A stretch of 64,000 bases of DNA from Natronorubrum daqingense (GTDB lineage Archaea > Halobacteriota > Halobacteria > Halobacteriales > Natrialbaceae): the NCBI RefSeq assembly GCF_001971705.1, contig NZ_CP019327.1:1860001-1924000 (forward strand). Reading direction: 5' to 3'. The translations under genes were made by a program, and so were the position numbers. This document shows positions 7,983 to 17,075 of this stretch, piece after piece (within the stretch, counting starts at the first letter, position 1; every line of letters begins with the position of its first letter). Below the pieces are notes generated by a model. The model searched no databases and was not told where the DNA came from. It saw only the letters and a program-made list of their open reading frames with translations.

Positions 7983-9644
7983 GTGAGTACCGACACGCCC
8001 GAACCGACCGAGACCGAAGCGTTCGAACGGGTCTGTGAGACGCTCGTCGAGCGGATCCTCGCGGGCGACCTCGAGCGCGAGGAGGTCGAGAAGGCAAAAC
8101 TCGAGGCCTGTTCGGAGTTCTCGGCACCGAAAGTACCCAAAAACTCCGAGATTCTCGACTACGCGCCACGGGAGCAACGTGAAGAACTCGAGGCCGTGCT
8201 ACAGCGCAAGCCGGTTCGAACGGCCTCTGGCGTCTCGCCGGTCGCGATCATGACGTCGCCCGAGCGCTGTCCACACGGGAAGTGTCTCTACTGTCCCGGC
8301 GGTCCAGACTCGGAGTTTTCCTCTTCACAGAGCTACACGGGCAACGAGCCAGCCGCGGCTCGCGGCGTCCAGAACGACTACGATCCCTACGGCCAGGTGA
8401 CGCTGCGACTCGAGCAGTTACGCGAAATCGGCCACCCTATCGACAAGGTCGAACTCATCTTGATGGGCGGGACGATGACCGCCCGGAGTCACGACTATCA
8501 GGAGTGGTTCGTCAAGCGCGCTCTCGAGGCGATGAACGACTACGACGTCGACAAGGAACCCGAGCCAGCGGAGGGTGTGAGCTTCGCCGAGGACCCCGAG
8601 GAGTACGAGTGGAAGTACCTCGAGGACGTCATCGCCGAAAACGAGACGAACGAGATCCGAAACATCGGGACGACCTTCGAGACGAAACCCGACTGGTGCG
8701 ATCCCGAACAGATCGACCGAATGCTCGATCTCGGCGGGACGAAAGTCGAGGTGGGCGTCCAGACGACGTTCGAGCGGATCAACCGCGAGATGCACCGCGG
8801 CCACGGCGCGCAGGCGTCGATCGACGCCAACCGGCGACTGCGAGATTCGGCGTTCAAAGTCGGCTTCCACATGATGCCCGGCCAGCCCGGCATGTCCAAA
8901 GAGATGTGTCTCGAGGACTTCCGGCGCATCTTCGAGGAAGAGCAGTGGAAGCCGGACTACCTGAAGATCTATCCGACGCTGATCGTCCGTGGCACGGCGA
9001 CCTACGACTGGTGGCACAAGGGCAAGTACGACCCGCTCGAAAACGAGGAAGCCGCCGAGTTGGTCGCCGAGATCAAGGATATGATTCCGCGCTATACGCG
9101 ACTCCAACGCGTTCAGCGGGACATTCCCGCGGACTTCATCGACGCCGGCGTCTGGAAGTCGAACCTCCGACAGCTCGCGCGACAGAAGATGGATGGCCAC
9201 GACTGGAACTGCGAGTGCATCCGCTGTCGCGAGGTCGGGATGAACGACGCCGAACCCGACGAAATCGACCTCGACGTCATGACCTACGACGCAAGTGGTG
9301 GCACGGAACACTTCATCTCGTTCGAGGACTTCGAGCAGGACCTCCTGATCGGCTTTTGCCGGCTCCGGTTCCCGAATACACCCGTCCGTCCGGAACTCGA
9401 GAACGCGGCGTTAGTGCGCGAACTCCACGTGTACGGCAGCGAGGTCACCATGGGCGACGAGGGCGAGACCGACCAGCACCAGCACAAGGGGTACGGCCGA
9501 CGCCTGATGGAACGCGCCGAGGAACTGGCCGCCGACGCCGGCTACGATAAGCTGAGCGTGATCTCGGGAATCGGGGCCCGAGAGTACTACCGGAACAAAC
9601 TCGGCTATCATCAGGACGGCCCGTACGTGAGCAAGCGACTGTGA
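7983..9644 (+). CDS. elp3: Elp3-type tRNA uridine-34 acetyltransferase (radical SAM + GNAT)
   Basis: A 553-residue protein. The radical SAM domain carries CPHGKCLYCPGG with Cys96, Cys101 and Cys104, the iron-sulfur ligands; the C-terminal GNAT domain has the acetyl-CoA loop QHKGYGRRLMERAEEL followed by YYRNKLGYH. This is the full Elp3 layout. The enzyme uses acetyl-CoA and SAM radical chemistry to build the carboxymethyl group on wobble uridine of tRNAs in the cytosol. The start GTG at 7983 gives the normal family N-terminus; the frame stays open for 147 more codons upstream, but that stretch is the folded intergenic segment. In archaea a single Elp3 usually acts alone, and no other Elongator subunits are nearby. 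Confidence 0.93.
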   Translation: MSTDTPEPTETEAFERVCETLVERILAGDLEREEVEKAKLEACSEFSAPKVPKNSEILDYAPREQREELEAVLQRKPVRTASGVSPVAIMTSPERCPHGKCLYCPGGPDSEFSSSQSYTGNEPAAARGVQNDYDPYGQVTLRLEQLREIGHPIDKVELILMGGTMTARSHDYQEWFVKRALEAMNDYDVDKEPEPAEGVSFAEDPEEYEWKYLEDVIAENETNEIRNIGTTFETKPDWCDPEQIDRMLDLGGTKVEVGVQTTFERINREMHRGHGAQASIDANRRLRDSAFKVGFHMMPGQPGMSKEMCLEDFRRIFEEEQWKPDYLKIYPTLIVRGTATYDWWHKGKYDPLENEEAAELVAEIKDMIPRYTRLQRVQRDIPADFIDAGVWKSNLRQLARQKMDGHDWNCECIRCREVGMNDAEPDEIDLDVMTYDASGGTEHFISFEDFEQDLLIGFCRLRFPNTPVRPELENAALVRELHVYGSEVTMGDEGETDQHQHKGYGRRLMERAEELAADAGYDKLSVISGIGAREYYRNKLGYHQDGPYVSKRL

Positions 9645-9793
9645 ACCGGTTTTAGGCCGTTTGGGCGATCCTGATTCGGATGCGGGCCCGATGGGCTGTA
9701 CAGTTCTACCGGTCGCTATTCGTCGGTTGGTGTGAGTGTCAAAATCAACCACTACGTCGACAGAATCTTGTGGCTGAGCCGGTACATTCAGCT

Positions 9794-10291
9794 ATGGAAC
9801 TGACGCGGCGGAAACTGTGCGCCTCGGGGTCGGCGTTCGCAGCGGTCGGGTTCGCGGGCTGTTTCGACCTCGGTGGCTCGAGCGATATCGACGACTGGGA
9901 GTGGTCCGGATCGCTTCCCGTCGATTCGGTCGTCCAGCATCACGATCCGAACTGTGGCTGTTGTGCGGAGTACGTCGAATACCTCGAGGACAACGGGTTC
10001 GAGGTCCAACTCGAGGAAACGGAGGATCCCGGCGCGGTCAAGCAGGAGTTGGGCGTCCCCAGCGATGCGGAGAGTTGTCACACCGTCGAGTTCGGCGATT
10101 ACGTCGTTGAAGGGCACGTCCCACTCGAGGCGGTCGAAGAAGCGTACGAAGACGATGACGACGACATCGAAGGTGTCGCCGCACCGGGAATGCCCGAGTA
10201 CTCGCCCGGAATGGGGCCACGCGGTGACGATCCGTTGACGATTCATGCCTTCGACGACTCGGGTGACGTCTACGAGTACACCGAAATCTAA
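9794..10291 (+). CDS. DUF411 metal-binding lipoprotein, Tat-exported
   Basis: A 165-residue secreted protein. The N-terminus has a twin-arginine motif (TRRKLCASG) and a lipobox ending GFAGC, so it should be exported folded and lipid-anchored outside the membrane. The mature part begins with the DUF411 signature HHDPNCGCCAEYVEYLEDNG, whose Cys-x-Cys-Cys cluster is the probable metal site, and retains the later VEGHVPLEAV segment. DUF411 proteins are often linked to copper handling; that role is inference here. ATG at 9794 is chosen because it gives the signal peptide; a longer frame adds an unrelated 38-residue extension. An Asp run (EDDDDDIEG) near residue 120 is haloarchaeal in character. 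Confidence 0.85.
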   Translation: MELTRRKLCASGSAFAAVGFAGCFDLGGSSDIDDWEWSGSLPVDSVVQHHDPNCGCCAEYVEYLEDNGFEVQLEETEDPGAVKQELGVPSDAESCHTVEFGDYVVEGHVPLEAVEEAYEDDDDDIEGVAAPGMPEYSPGMGPRGDDPLTIHAFDDSGDVYEYTEI

Positions 10292-10395
10292 CGACCGGTC
10301 CCCCTCCCGTCAGCGGCGGAAACTCCTTCGACAATTACCGAAGTTTATCTCCTCCGGGAGCCGACGAACGAACAGTCAGTCCGAATAGTAAACGC

Positions 10396-10408
10396 TTAAC
10401 ATTGCTAA
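10396..10408. promoter_or_regulatory. Palindromic 13-mer upstream of the beta-oxidation gene
   Basis: TTAACATTGCTAA matches its own reverse complement at 10 of 13 positions and lies 46 bases before the ATG at 10454. It resembles the 13-mer at 1128-1140. It may be an operator for a local fatty-acid regulator; no partner is proven. Confidence 0.25.
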
Positions 10409-10453
10409 AGCGGTGTCGGTGGTATTAAGACGGTGCCGGTAGACCTCCCGTCC

Positions 10454-12412
10454 ATGTCACTGGACAGCATCGACCGCGTCGCCGTCCTGGGCGCGGGCAA
10501 CATGGGGCACGGAATTACCGAAGTGACCGCGATGGCCGGCTACGACGTCACGATGCGCGACATCAAAGACGAGTTCGTCGACGACGGCTACGAGTCGATT
10601 GCCTGGAGCCTCGAGAAACTCGAGGAGAAGGAACTGATCGACGAATCCGCCGACGACGTCCTCTCGCGCATCGACACGACGACCGACCTCGAGACGGCCG
10701 TCTCCGACGCCGACCTCGTGATCGAGGCCGCACCGGAGAACCTCGACTTGAAACACGACATCTTCACCGACTTAGAGGAGTTCTGCGACGAGGACACGCT
10801 GCTCGCGACGAACACCTCGAGTCTGCCGATTTCGGACATCGCGGAGGTCGTCGACACCTCCGAACGCGTCCTCGGCTTGCACTTTTTCAACCCGCCGGTC
10901 AAGATGGACCTCGTCGAGGTCATCTACGGCAACGACACGAGCGACGAGGCCGCCGAGGCGGGCTACGAGTGGGTCGAATCGATCGCTAAGACGCCGATTT
11001 ACGTCCGCAAGGACGTTCGCGGCTTCGTCGTCAATACCATCGTCGGCCCATTCGGCGGCGAACCGGCGTTCATGGTCTCGGAAGGCGAAGCCGACATTCG
11101 ACAGGCCGACGCCACGATGTCCCACGAACGCGGCTACCCGATGGGGCCGTTCGAGCTCGCCGACCTGACCGGCATCGACGTCGGCTACCACGTCCGCAAG
11201 GAAGGCGACTCGCCCATTCCGCCGATCACCGAGGAGAAAGTCGAAGCCGAGGAACTCGGCCAGAAAACCGGAAAAGGATTCTACGACTACGAAGACGGCG
11301 ACGGCGCGGACTACCAGCCCGACGACGCAGGCGGCTTCGACTGGCTGCGCGTCGAAGCACGCATGATCAACCGCGCGGCGTTCCTCGTCGGCGAGGATGT
11401 CGCCAAACCCGAGGAAGTCGACACCGGCGTCCAACTCGGCCTCGGCTTCCCCGAAGGGATTTGCCGACGCGCCGACAAGATCGGGCTGGACGAAGTCCTC
11501 GAGAAACTCGAGACCCTCCACGAGGAGACGGGCTCCGAGCGATTCGAGCCACATCCCTACCTCGAAGAACTCGTCGAGGACGGCAAGACCGGCGAGGACG
11601 CTGGCGAAGGCTTCTACGAGTACGACAATGAGGACGGCGGCTTCGATTCCTATCACAACATCAACGTCGAACTCGCAGACGGCGTCTTAGCAGTCGAACT
11701 CGACCGACCGTCGCGCATGAACGCGCTCTCGGAAGATCTCTTATCCGAAATCGACGACCTGTTCTCGAGCGTTGACACAGACGAGGTTCGCTGTGCGACG
11801 ATCGAGGGCGCGGGCGACCGCGCCTTTTCGGCCGGTGCCGACGTCAGCGGCTTCTCGAGTGCGAACCCGACGGACCTGATGGACGTCTCCCAAGCCTTCG
11901 AGACGGTCAACGAGTTCCCACGGCCCGTCCTCGCCAAGATCGACGGCTTCTGTCTCGGCGGCGGCCTCGAACTCGCGTTAGCCTGTGACCTTCGCGTCGC
12001 GACCGACCGCTCCGAGTTCGGTGCCCCCGAGATCAACCTCGGATTGATCCCCGGCGCCGGTGGGACGCAGCGACTCACGCGCATCCTCGGCGAGACGCGT
12101 GCCAAGGAACTGGTCTTCCGTGGCAACCACATCGACGCAGACCGTGCCGAGGAGTGGGGCCTGATCAACCGCGCCGTCGACCGCGAGGCGTTCGACGACA
12201 CCGTCGAGGAGTTCGTCTCGGACCTCGCCGGCGGCCCGCCGATCGCACTCAAGATCGCCAAACAGGTCATGAACGAGGGCCAGGACGCGAGCATCGACGC
12301 CGCACTCGCGATGGAGAGTCAAGGGTTCGGTCTGCTCACGAGCACGGAAGACGTTCTCGAGGGAACGATGGCGTTCGCCGAAGACCGAGAGCCGGAGTTC
12401 GAAGGGAAGTAA
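10454..12412 (+). CDS. 3-hydroxyacyl-CoA dehydrogenase / enoyl-CoA hydratase fusion protein
   Basis: A 652-residue bifunctional beta-oxidation enzyme. Residues about 5-185 form the NAD-binding Rossmann domain (VLGAGNMGHG), followed by two 3-HCDH C-terminal helical domains (FVVNTIVGPF near 200; a second repeat ending near 395). Residues about 405-652 are a crotonase domain with the oxyanion-hole segments AFSAGADVSGF and GFCLGGGLELALACD and the acid loop EINLGLIPGAGG. It would hydrate trans-2-enoyl-CoA and oxidise the resulting 3-hydroxyacyl-CoA with NAD in the cytosol. The dehydrogenase-first order is the usual archaeal arrangement, the reverse of bacterial FadB. The thioesterase gene starts three bases after its stop. 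GTG at 10433 is an alternative start. Confidence 0.92.
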   Translation: MSLDSIDRVAVLGAGNMGHGITEVTAMAGYDVTMRDIKDEFVDDGYESIAWSLEKLEEKELIDESADDVLSRIDTTTDLETAVSDADLVIEAAPENLDLKHDIFTDLEEFCDEDTLLATNTSSLPISDIAEVVDTSERVLGLHFFNPPVKMDLVEVIYGNDTSDEAAEAGYEWVESIAKTPIYVRKDVRGFVVNTIVGPFGGEPAFMVSEGEADIRQADATMSHERGYPMGPFELADLTGIDVGYHVRKEGDSPIPPITEEKVEAEELGQKTGKGFYDYEDGDGADYQPDDAGGFDWLRVEARMINRAAFLVGEDVAKPEEVDTGVQLGLGFPEGICRRADKIGLDEVLEKLETLHEETGSERFEPHPYLEELVEDGKTGEDAGEGFYEYDNEDGGFDSYHNINVELADGVLAVELDRPSRMNALSEDLLSEIDDLFSSVDTDEVRCATIEGAGDRAFSAGADVSGFSSANPTDLMDVSQAFETVNEFPRPVLAKIDGFCLGGGLELALACDLRVATDRSEFGAPEINLGLIPGAGGTQRLTRILGETRAKELVFRGNHIDADRAEEWGLINRAVDREAFDDTVEEFVSDLAGGPPIALKIAKQVMNEGQDASIDAALAMESQGFGLLTSTEDVLEGTMAFAEDREPEFEGK

Positions 12413-12415
12413 CAC

Positions 12416-12871
12416 ATGACGACACTGGACGACGCGACCGACTGGCCGGAGTGGCGATCGTTCGTCGAGCGCCACGGCTACCTCTCGTGGCTCGATATCG
12501 ACGCGGAACACCTCGCGGACGGTCGCGCCGTCCTGACGATCGACCGCGACGAGGACTTCGAGAATCCGGTCGGAAACGACGGCTACGACCCGGTCCACGG
12601 CGGCATCGTCGCGACGTTGATCGACACCTCGAGTGCGTTCGCGCTCCGAACGACGTTCGACAAACCGAACGAGACGCACCTGACGACGACGGATCTCAAC
12701 GTCTCGTACCTTCGCCCGGCAACGGGGACGTTGCGCGCCGACGCGGAAGTCGTTCGCGTCGGTGGGTCGACAGGCGTGACGCAGGTTTCCGTCAGCGGTG
12801 CCGACGGAGAAGCGGCCGTCGGCCGCACGACGTATCGGCTGTTTCGACCGGACGGCGAGACGAACTCGTAG
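12416..12871 (+). CDS. PaaI-type hotdog thioesterase
   Basis: A 151-residue single-domain hotdog protein. Seen: the signature PVHGGIVATLIDTSSAFALRT, with the HGG helix start and the Asp that activates water, then LNVSYLRPATG, typical of the PaaI/YbgC thioesterase group that hydrolyses acyl- or aryl-CoA esters. It starts three bases after the hydroxyacyl-CoA dehydrogenase fusion and is almost certainly cotranscribed with it, which suggests it releases CoA from stalled beta-oxidation intermediates. Substrate specificity is not readable from sequence. It converges on a winged-helix regulator gene after a 10-base gap. Confidence 0.88.
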   Translation: MTTLDDATDWPEWRSFVERHGYLSWLDIDAEHLADGRAVLTIDRDEDFENPVGNDGYDPVHGGIVATLIDTSSAFALRTTFDKPNETHLTTTDLNVSYLRPATGTLRADAEVVRVGGSTGVTQVSVSGADGEAAVGRTTYRLFRPDGETNS

Positions 12872-12881
12872 GCGAGTCGCT

Positions 12882-13397
12882 TCACTCGCCGCGTAAGTCT
12901 TTGTAGATTTGTGGATCAGTCTGGAACTTCAACACGTTGTGGACCGACGAGTTTCGGATGTTCGCGATGACATCCCCGTGTTCTTTGTAGCAGTCGTGGA
13001 TCCACTTCGAGACTTCCTGTCGGCCACGAAACATCATGACGGTCTTCCACTGGTACTCGCCGTCGGAGAGGAAGAAAAACAGCGTGTGCTTATCGCTCTC
13101 GATGTACTCCATCGCGTCTCGCCAGCCCTCGGCGAAGTGTTCGGCGTTGAACTTGAACTCGAAGAGCGCGAACGTGTAGTACTCTTCGTTCGGGATAATT
13201 GCTTCCCGAAACACACCCTCGTCACGCATCCGCCGAATCGATTCGCTGACGGTGACGTGTGAGACGTCGATGTCGTACTCCTCTTTGAGGACGGACGTCA
13301 ACTCCCTCGAGGAGAGTTGGGGGTCATCCGAGAGTTCACAGAGGATAGCAATGTCACGGTCCTTGAAGTCCCAGTTCGGTGGTTCAGTATCTGTCAT
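12882..13397 (-). CDS. Winged-helix transcriptional regulator (Lrp/AsnC-like N-terminal HTH)
   Basis: A 171-residue protein. The N-terminal part (about residues 10-65) is a winged helix: DIAILCELSDDPQLSSRELT, then a recognition helix HVTVSESIRRMRDEGVF. The rest lacks the standard Lrp RAM domain and instead has an aromatic-rich alpha/beta region (EYQWKTVMMFRG), so the ligand-binding part is of a haloarchaeal type. Convergent placement beside the beta-oxidation operon makes it a candidate regulator of that operon. The 297-base gap 13398-13694 before the Lhr helicase gene shows no gene or clear repeat. Confidence 0.75.
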   Translation of the reverse strand: MTDTEPPNWDFKDRDIAILCELSDDPQLSSRELTSVLKEEYDIDVSHVTVSESIRRMRDEGVFREAIIPNEEYYTFALFEFKFNAEHFAEGWRDAMEYIESDKHTLFFFLSDGEYQWKTVMMFRGRQEVSKWIHDCYKEHGDVIANIRNSSVHNVLKFQTDPQIYKDLRGE

Positions 13398-13694
13398 AGT
13401 GGGTATAGTTTTCGCGTTCGAAGTGCGTCGTATGCCCGTGGGAAGTCGGGTCGGAAACTCCGGTCACGTCGTACTCAGGTGAGAACGGCAAGCATCTGCC
13501 GATACTCCGACACTGAGCGGCGCTGTTTCGCAGTCCCCGCGACAACGTACACCCCGTTTCGTTTCCAAGATAAAGGTTGTTTGGGAGAACGCTACCGCTG
13601 TTAAGCGGACAAACGGAGAGCGCCTAGACACGGTGGCTGAAATAGAACGGCCTCGATGGCGATTGGATAATATGACATACCACAGATACGTTTA

Positions 13695-16544
13695 CTATTC
13701 GTCACTCGAGCCGGTCGCAATGTCGGGCAGCGACTGTTCGCCGATTTCCTCGAGTACGTGGTCGTGAAATGCCTGCAACGCGGCGCTCTCGTCTTCCGCG
13801 AGGACCACGTCGCTCGCCGACAGCGTCGCCAGACCGAACGCCCGAGGGGAGGGCGAATCGAAGAGTTGGCGCTCGACGGAGAGGTCACCGGACTCGAGCG
13901 CAGCGACGACCGACTCGATCATCTCGACGTCGAGTTTGTCTTCGAGGATTTCGCGGTAGGTCTCTTCGATGACGGCGAAGTTCTCGAGGTCTGTCGCAAA
14001 GCCGAGGAGCATCTCGCTCGAGACCTGTTGTTCGCTAGCCGATTTCTCGTAGCCCTTGTACCGTTTGAGGATCATCAGGGCACGGGTCGCGTTGATGCGG
14101 AAGTATCGCTGGAGGAGGTCGGTGTCAGCGAGCGACGCTCGCAGATCCTCGCGAACGGCACCGGCCGCGAGGTCGTCGATGATGCCTTCGATGTCGACTT
14201 TCCGGTTGAGGGGCATCGAGAGGACGAAGCCGTTGTCGGCGACGGCGACGCGAACGTTGGCGGTCGCCTCCTGTGCACAGCGGTAGGCGAGCAGGCGCGA
14301 GAAGCCGTCGTTGAACTGCCTGCCGTACAGCGAGTGGACGTAGTAGTGGCGCTCGTACTCATCACGGTCGCGGACGACTTCGATAGCGAGGCGCTCGCTC
14401 GTGCTAATGCTTTCAGGTCCGGCGTATCTGAGTTGGTGTTCGAAGAGACGGGCGAGCGCGCGGACGCTGTCGTCGTCGAGTGGGAGGTCGCGAAGCCACG
14501 CGCGGACTCGAGGGGGCCCACCGTCCTCGTAGTGCTCAAGGAGGGTCTGTTGAAAGGTGAGCATCTTTCGACCGAGGTCGGGCGAGAGCGGCAGCCGTTC
14601 GGAGAACCAGGAGGGAACGGTCGGTCGCGCGCTCGTGTGGTCGACGTACACCTTCGAGCCGCGTCGGTATCGGTACTCGAAGTGGTCGCCGCCGAGGACG
14701 AAGACGTCGCCTTTCTCGAGCGTATCGAGGTAGTTCTCGTCGAGTTGGCCGACCCACTCGTCGCCGGCGCGGGTGAACACCTCGCAGGTGAACGAGTCCG
14801 GAATGGTGCCGATGTTGGTCATGTAGATGACGCGCGCTAATCGGCCTCGCTTACCGATCAGCGTCTCGCCGACGGGATACTCCTCGTAGTGGTGCTCGCC
14901 GTCAGGTGAATCGTTCTCGTCGCGCCAAATTTTTGCGTAGACGTTGCGATCCTCGAGGCCGCCGTACTCGGCGGTGAGATACCGGACGAGGGACTCCCAC
15001 TTCTCGTCACCGTAGTTTCGATACGGGTACGCGCGCCGAAGAATGGACTTGAGGTCGGTTTCGGGACGGATCTCGGCGATAGCCATCCCGTAGACGTGCT
15101 GAGCGGCGACGTCGTGTGCGTTCTCCGGAATCGACACCGAGTCGACGAATCCCTCTTCGGCCGTCTGGAGCATCACCGCACACTCGAGGAGTTCGTCCCG
15201 ATCGAGGGCGATTACCCGGCCCGTCACGGTCTGGCCGACCCGGTGGCCTGCACGACCGACGCGCTGGAGCAACGAGGCGACCGATTTGGGCGAACCGACC
15301 TGCACGACGAGATCAACGTGGGGCATGTCGATTCCCAACTCGAGGCTCGTCGAGGTCGTCACGACGTCGAGTTTGCCCGTCTTGAGTCGCGCTTCGACGT
15401 CCTGGCGAACCTCCTTCGAGAGGCTACCGTGGTGACAGCCGGAGTTCGCCTCGTCGTAGTCGGAGAAGGTCTCGCGGAGATTGTGCAGGACTCGTTCGGC
15501 TCCCGAACGCGTGTTCGTGAAGACGATCGTGTTCGTGTGTTCCTGAATGTGGTCGTGGAGCAGTCGATAGAATCGCTCCTGAACGACCTCCCGGGACGTG
15601 TTGATCAGGTCGTCCGTCGGACACTCGAGTTCCACGTCGAACTCGCGCGCGAAGCGGGCGTCGACGATCTCGTAGGGACGGTGAACGGGACCGTCTCCGT
15701 CAGCAGTAGGAGCTTCGTCAGTAGTATCGCCGCCATCGTCGCTATCATCGGTACCGACTCGTGGGTCGTCACAACCGACCAGAAACTCCGCGACCTCCGA
15801 GAGCGGGTCGATGGTCGCCGAGCACCCGATTCGAGTGATCTCGTCGTCGGCCAGCGCCTCGAGTCGCTCGAGGCTCACCGAAAGGTGGGTCCCGCGCTTG
15901 CCCGACGCCAGCGCGTGGATTTCGTCGACGATGACGTACTCGACGGTGCGGAGCTTCTCGCGGAACTTGGGGGAATTGAGGAGGATCGCGAGCGTCTCGG
16001 GGGTCGTGTTGAGGATGTGTGGCGTCTCCTCGAGCATCTGCTGGCGTTCGTAAGAGGTCGTGTCGCCGTGGCGAATCGCGTGGCGAATCTCGCCCGTCTC
16101 CGCGTCGTCGTCTCGTCCCTCGACGATCGACTCGATTCCCTCGAGAGGTACCTCGAGATTTCGGTGGATGTCGTTAGCGAGGGATTTGAGCGGCGAGACG
16201 TACAGACAGTAAACCGAGTTCTCGAGGCCGTCAGCAGACTCTCTATCCCGCCGGTACAGTTCGTCGATGATCGAACAGAAACTGGCCAGCGTCTTCCCGC
16301 TGCCAGTTGGCGCACAGATCAAGGTGTTAGTCCCGTCGTGAATCTTCGGAATCGCCCCTCGTTGAGGCGGCGTGAAGAAGCCGTCATTTTCGGGGACGAA
16401 CTCGCCGAACTCCTCGAGCCACCACTCCTGGACCGCTGGCTCGAGGCGATCGAAGACGTCGCGGTCCTCGATGACGACATCGTCGGGGTCGAACGGGAGG
16501 GCGTCGTCACCGACCGGCAACTCGCGGCCGTCGGTTCGACTCAT
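13695..16544 (-). CDS. lhr: Lhr-type ATP-dependent helicase
   Basis: A 949-residue superfamily 2 helicase. Seen: Q-motif region TPPQRGAIP near 58-66, Walker A APTGSGKT at 78-85, DEIH (DEAH variant) at 207-210, SAT motif III near 241, TSTSLELGIDMPHVDLV and QRVGRAGHR (motifs V and VI), then the winged-helix and beta-barrel 'Lhr-core' C-terminal part. An acidic insert (DDSDDGGDTTDEAPTADGDG) lies between the RecA-like domains. Lhr enzymes translocate 3' to 5' on single-stranded DNA and unwind forked or RNA-DNA structures during repair. Length fits the archaeal Lhr family, and nothing essential is missing. It stands alone between divergently and convergently read neighbours. Confidence 0.92.
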   Translation of the reverse strand: MSRTDGRELPVGDDALPFDPDDVVIEDRDVFDRLEPAVQEWWLEEFGEFVPENDGFFTPPQRGAIPKIHDGTNTLICAPTGSGKTLASFCSIIDELYRRDRESADGLENSVYCLYVSPLKSLANDIHRNLEVPLEGIESIVEGRDDDAETGEIRHAIRHGDTTSYERQQMLEETPHILNTTPETLAILLNSPKFREKLRTVEYVIVDEIHALASGKRGTHLSVSLERLEALADDEITRIGCSATIDPLSEVAEFLVGCDDPRVGTDDSDDGGDTTDEAPTADGDGPVHRPYEIVDARFAREFDVELECPTDDLINTSREVVQERFYRLLHDHIQEHTNTIVFTNTRSGAERVLHNLRETFSDYDEANSGCHHGSLSKEVRQDVEARLKTGKLDVVTTSTSLELGIDMPHVDLVVQVGSPKSVASLLQRVGRAGHRVGQTVTGRVIALDRDELLECAVMLQTAEEGFVDSVSIPENAHDVAAQHVYGMAIAEIRPETDLKSILRRAYPYRNYGDEKWESLVRYLTAEYGGLEDRNVYAKIWRDENDSPDGEHHYEEYPVGETLIGKRGRLARVIYMTNIGTIPDSFTCEVFTRAGDEWVGQLDENYLDTLEKGDVFVLGGDHFEYRYRRGSKVYVDHTSARPTVPSWFSERLPLSPDLGRKMLTFQQTLLEHYEDGGPPRVRAWLRDLPLDDDSVRALARLFEHQLRYAGPESISTSERLAIEVVRDRDEYERHYYVHSLYGRQFNDGFSRLLAYRCAQEATANVRVAVADNGFVLSMPLNRKVDIEGIIDDLAAGAVREDLRASLADTDLLQRYFRINATRALMILKRYKGYEKSASEQQVSSEMLLGFATDLENFAVIEETYREILEDKLDVEMIESVVAALESGDLSVERQLFDSPSPRAFGLATLSASDVVLAEDESAALQAFHDHVLEEIGEQSLPDIATGSSDE

Positions 16545-16742
16545 TGTCTCGACTCAGAGGCCGGCGTGTAAGAGGGTTTGGCCACCGCAGTGAAAGTGAT
16601 CGTGTGAGGGTCGCGTGCGCAAATAGACCATCAGCATTGGACTGCGAACCGCGGCGGCCGGCGTCTACCGGTGCCCGAGCGAACGCTCGTCCCGCACCCT
16701 TCCGATAGCAGCTGTCGTCTCGAGACGAGTGTGAGTCGCACT

Positions 16743-16997
16743 TCAGAGCAACGCAGCGACGATCGTGACCACCAGAAATGCGTGCCAGACGACAGCTGTG
16801 GCTTTGACCTGCGCGGACGTAACAGGCCCCGGCGGATTTCGGAATATCGCTTCGTAGACGAACACCGTCGCTACCACGGAGCCCCCGGCGATTCCGGTCG
16901 AGACTGCGACGGAGGTCGTGACACCGATCACGACTCCGAGGATCAGGCTGCCCGCGATGGCCAATAGGAGCTTGTCGTAGTACTCGAGTGAGGCCAT
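16743..16997 (-). CDS. Small membrane protein (84 aa), unknown function
   Basis: After a short N-terminus (MASLEYYDKLL), hydrophobic segments AIAGSLILGVVIGVTTSVAV, GSVVATVFVYEAIF and VVWHAFLVVTIVAALL indicate three membrane-spanning helices and little else. The ATG at 16997 is preferred; a GTG nine bases earlier is also possible. I do not recognise the family. The protein is small and hydrophobic enough to be a subunit or a minor membrane factor; similar-sized orphan membrane proteins are common in haloarchaea. No operon partner is evident. Confidence 0.65.
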   Translation of the reverse strand: MASLEYYDKLLLAIAGSLILGVVIGVTTSVAVSTGIAGGSVVATVFVYEAIFRNPPGPVTSAQVKATAVVWHAFLVVTIVAALL

Positions 16998-17075
16998 GTA
17001 ACTCACTACGTGCTCGAGATCGAAAACACCTCGTACACCCCTCGAAACCGGTGATACTACGGCACGGGTGATCGT

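Noticed and set aside
9680..9793. A 38-residue N-terminal extension of the DUF411 protein
   Set aside because: It would bury the Tat signal and lipobox that begin at ATG 9794.
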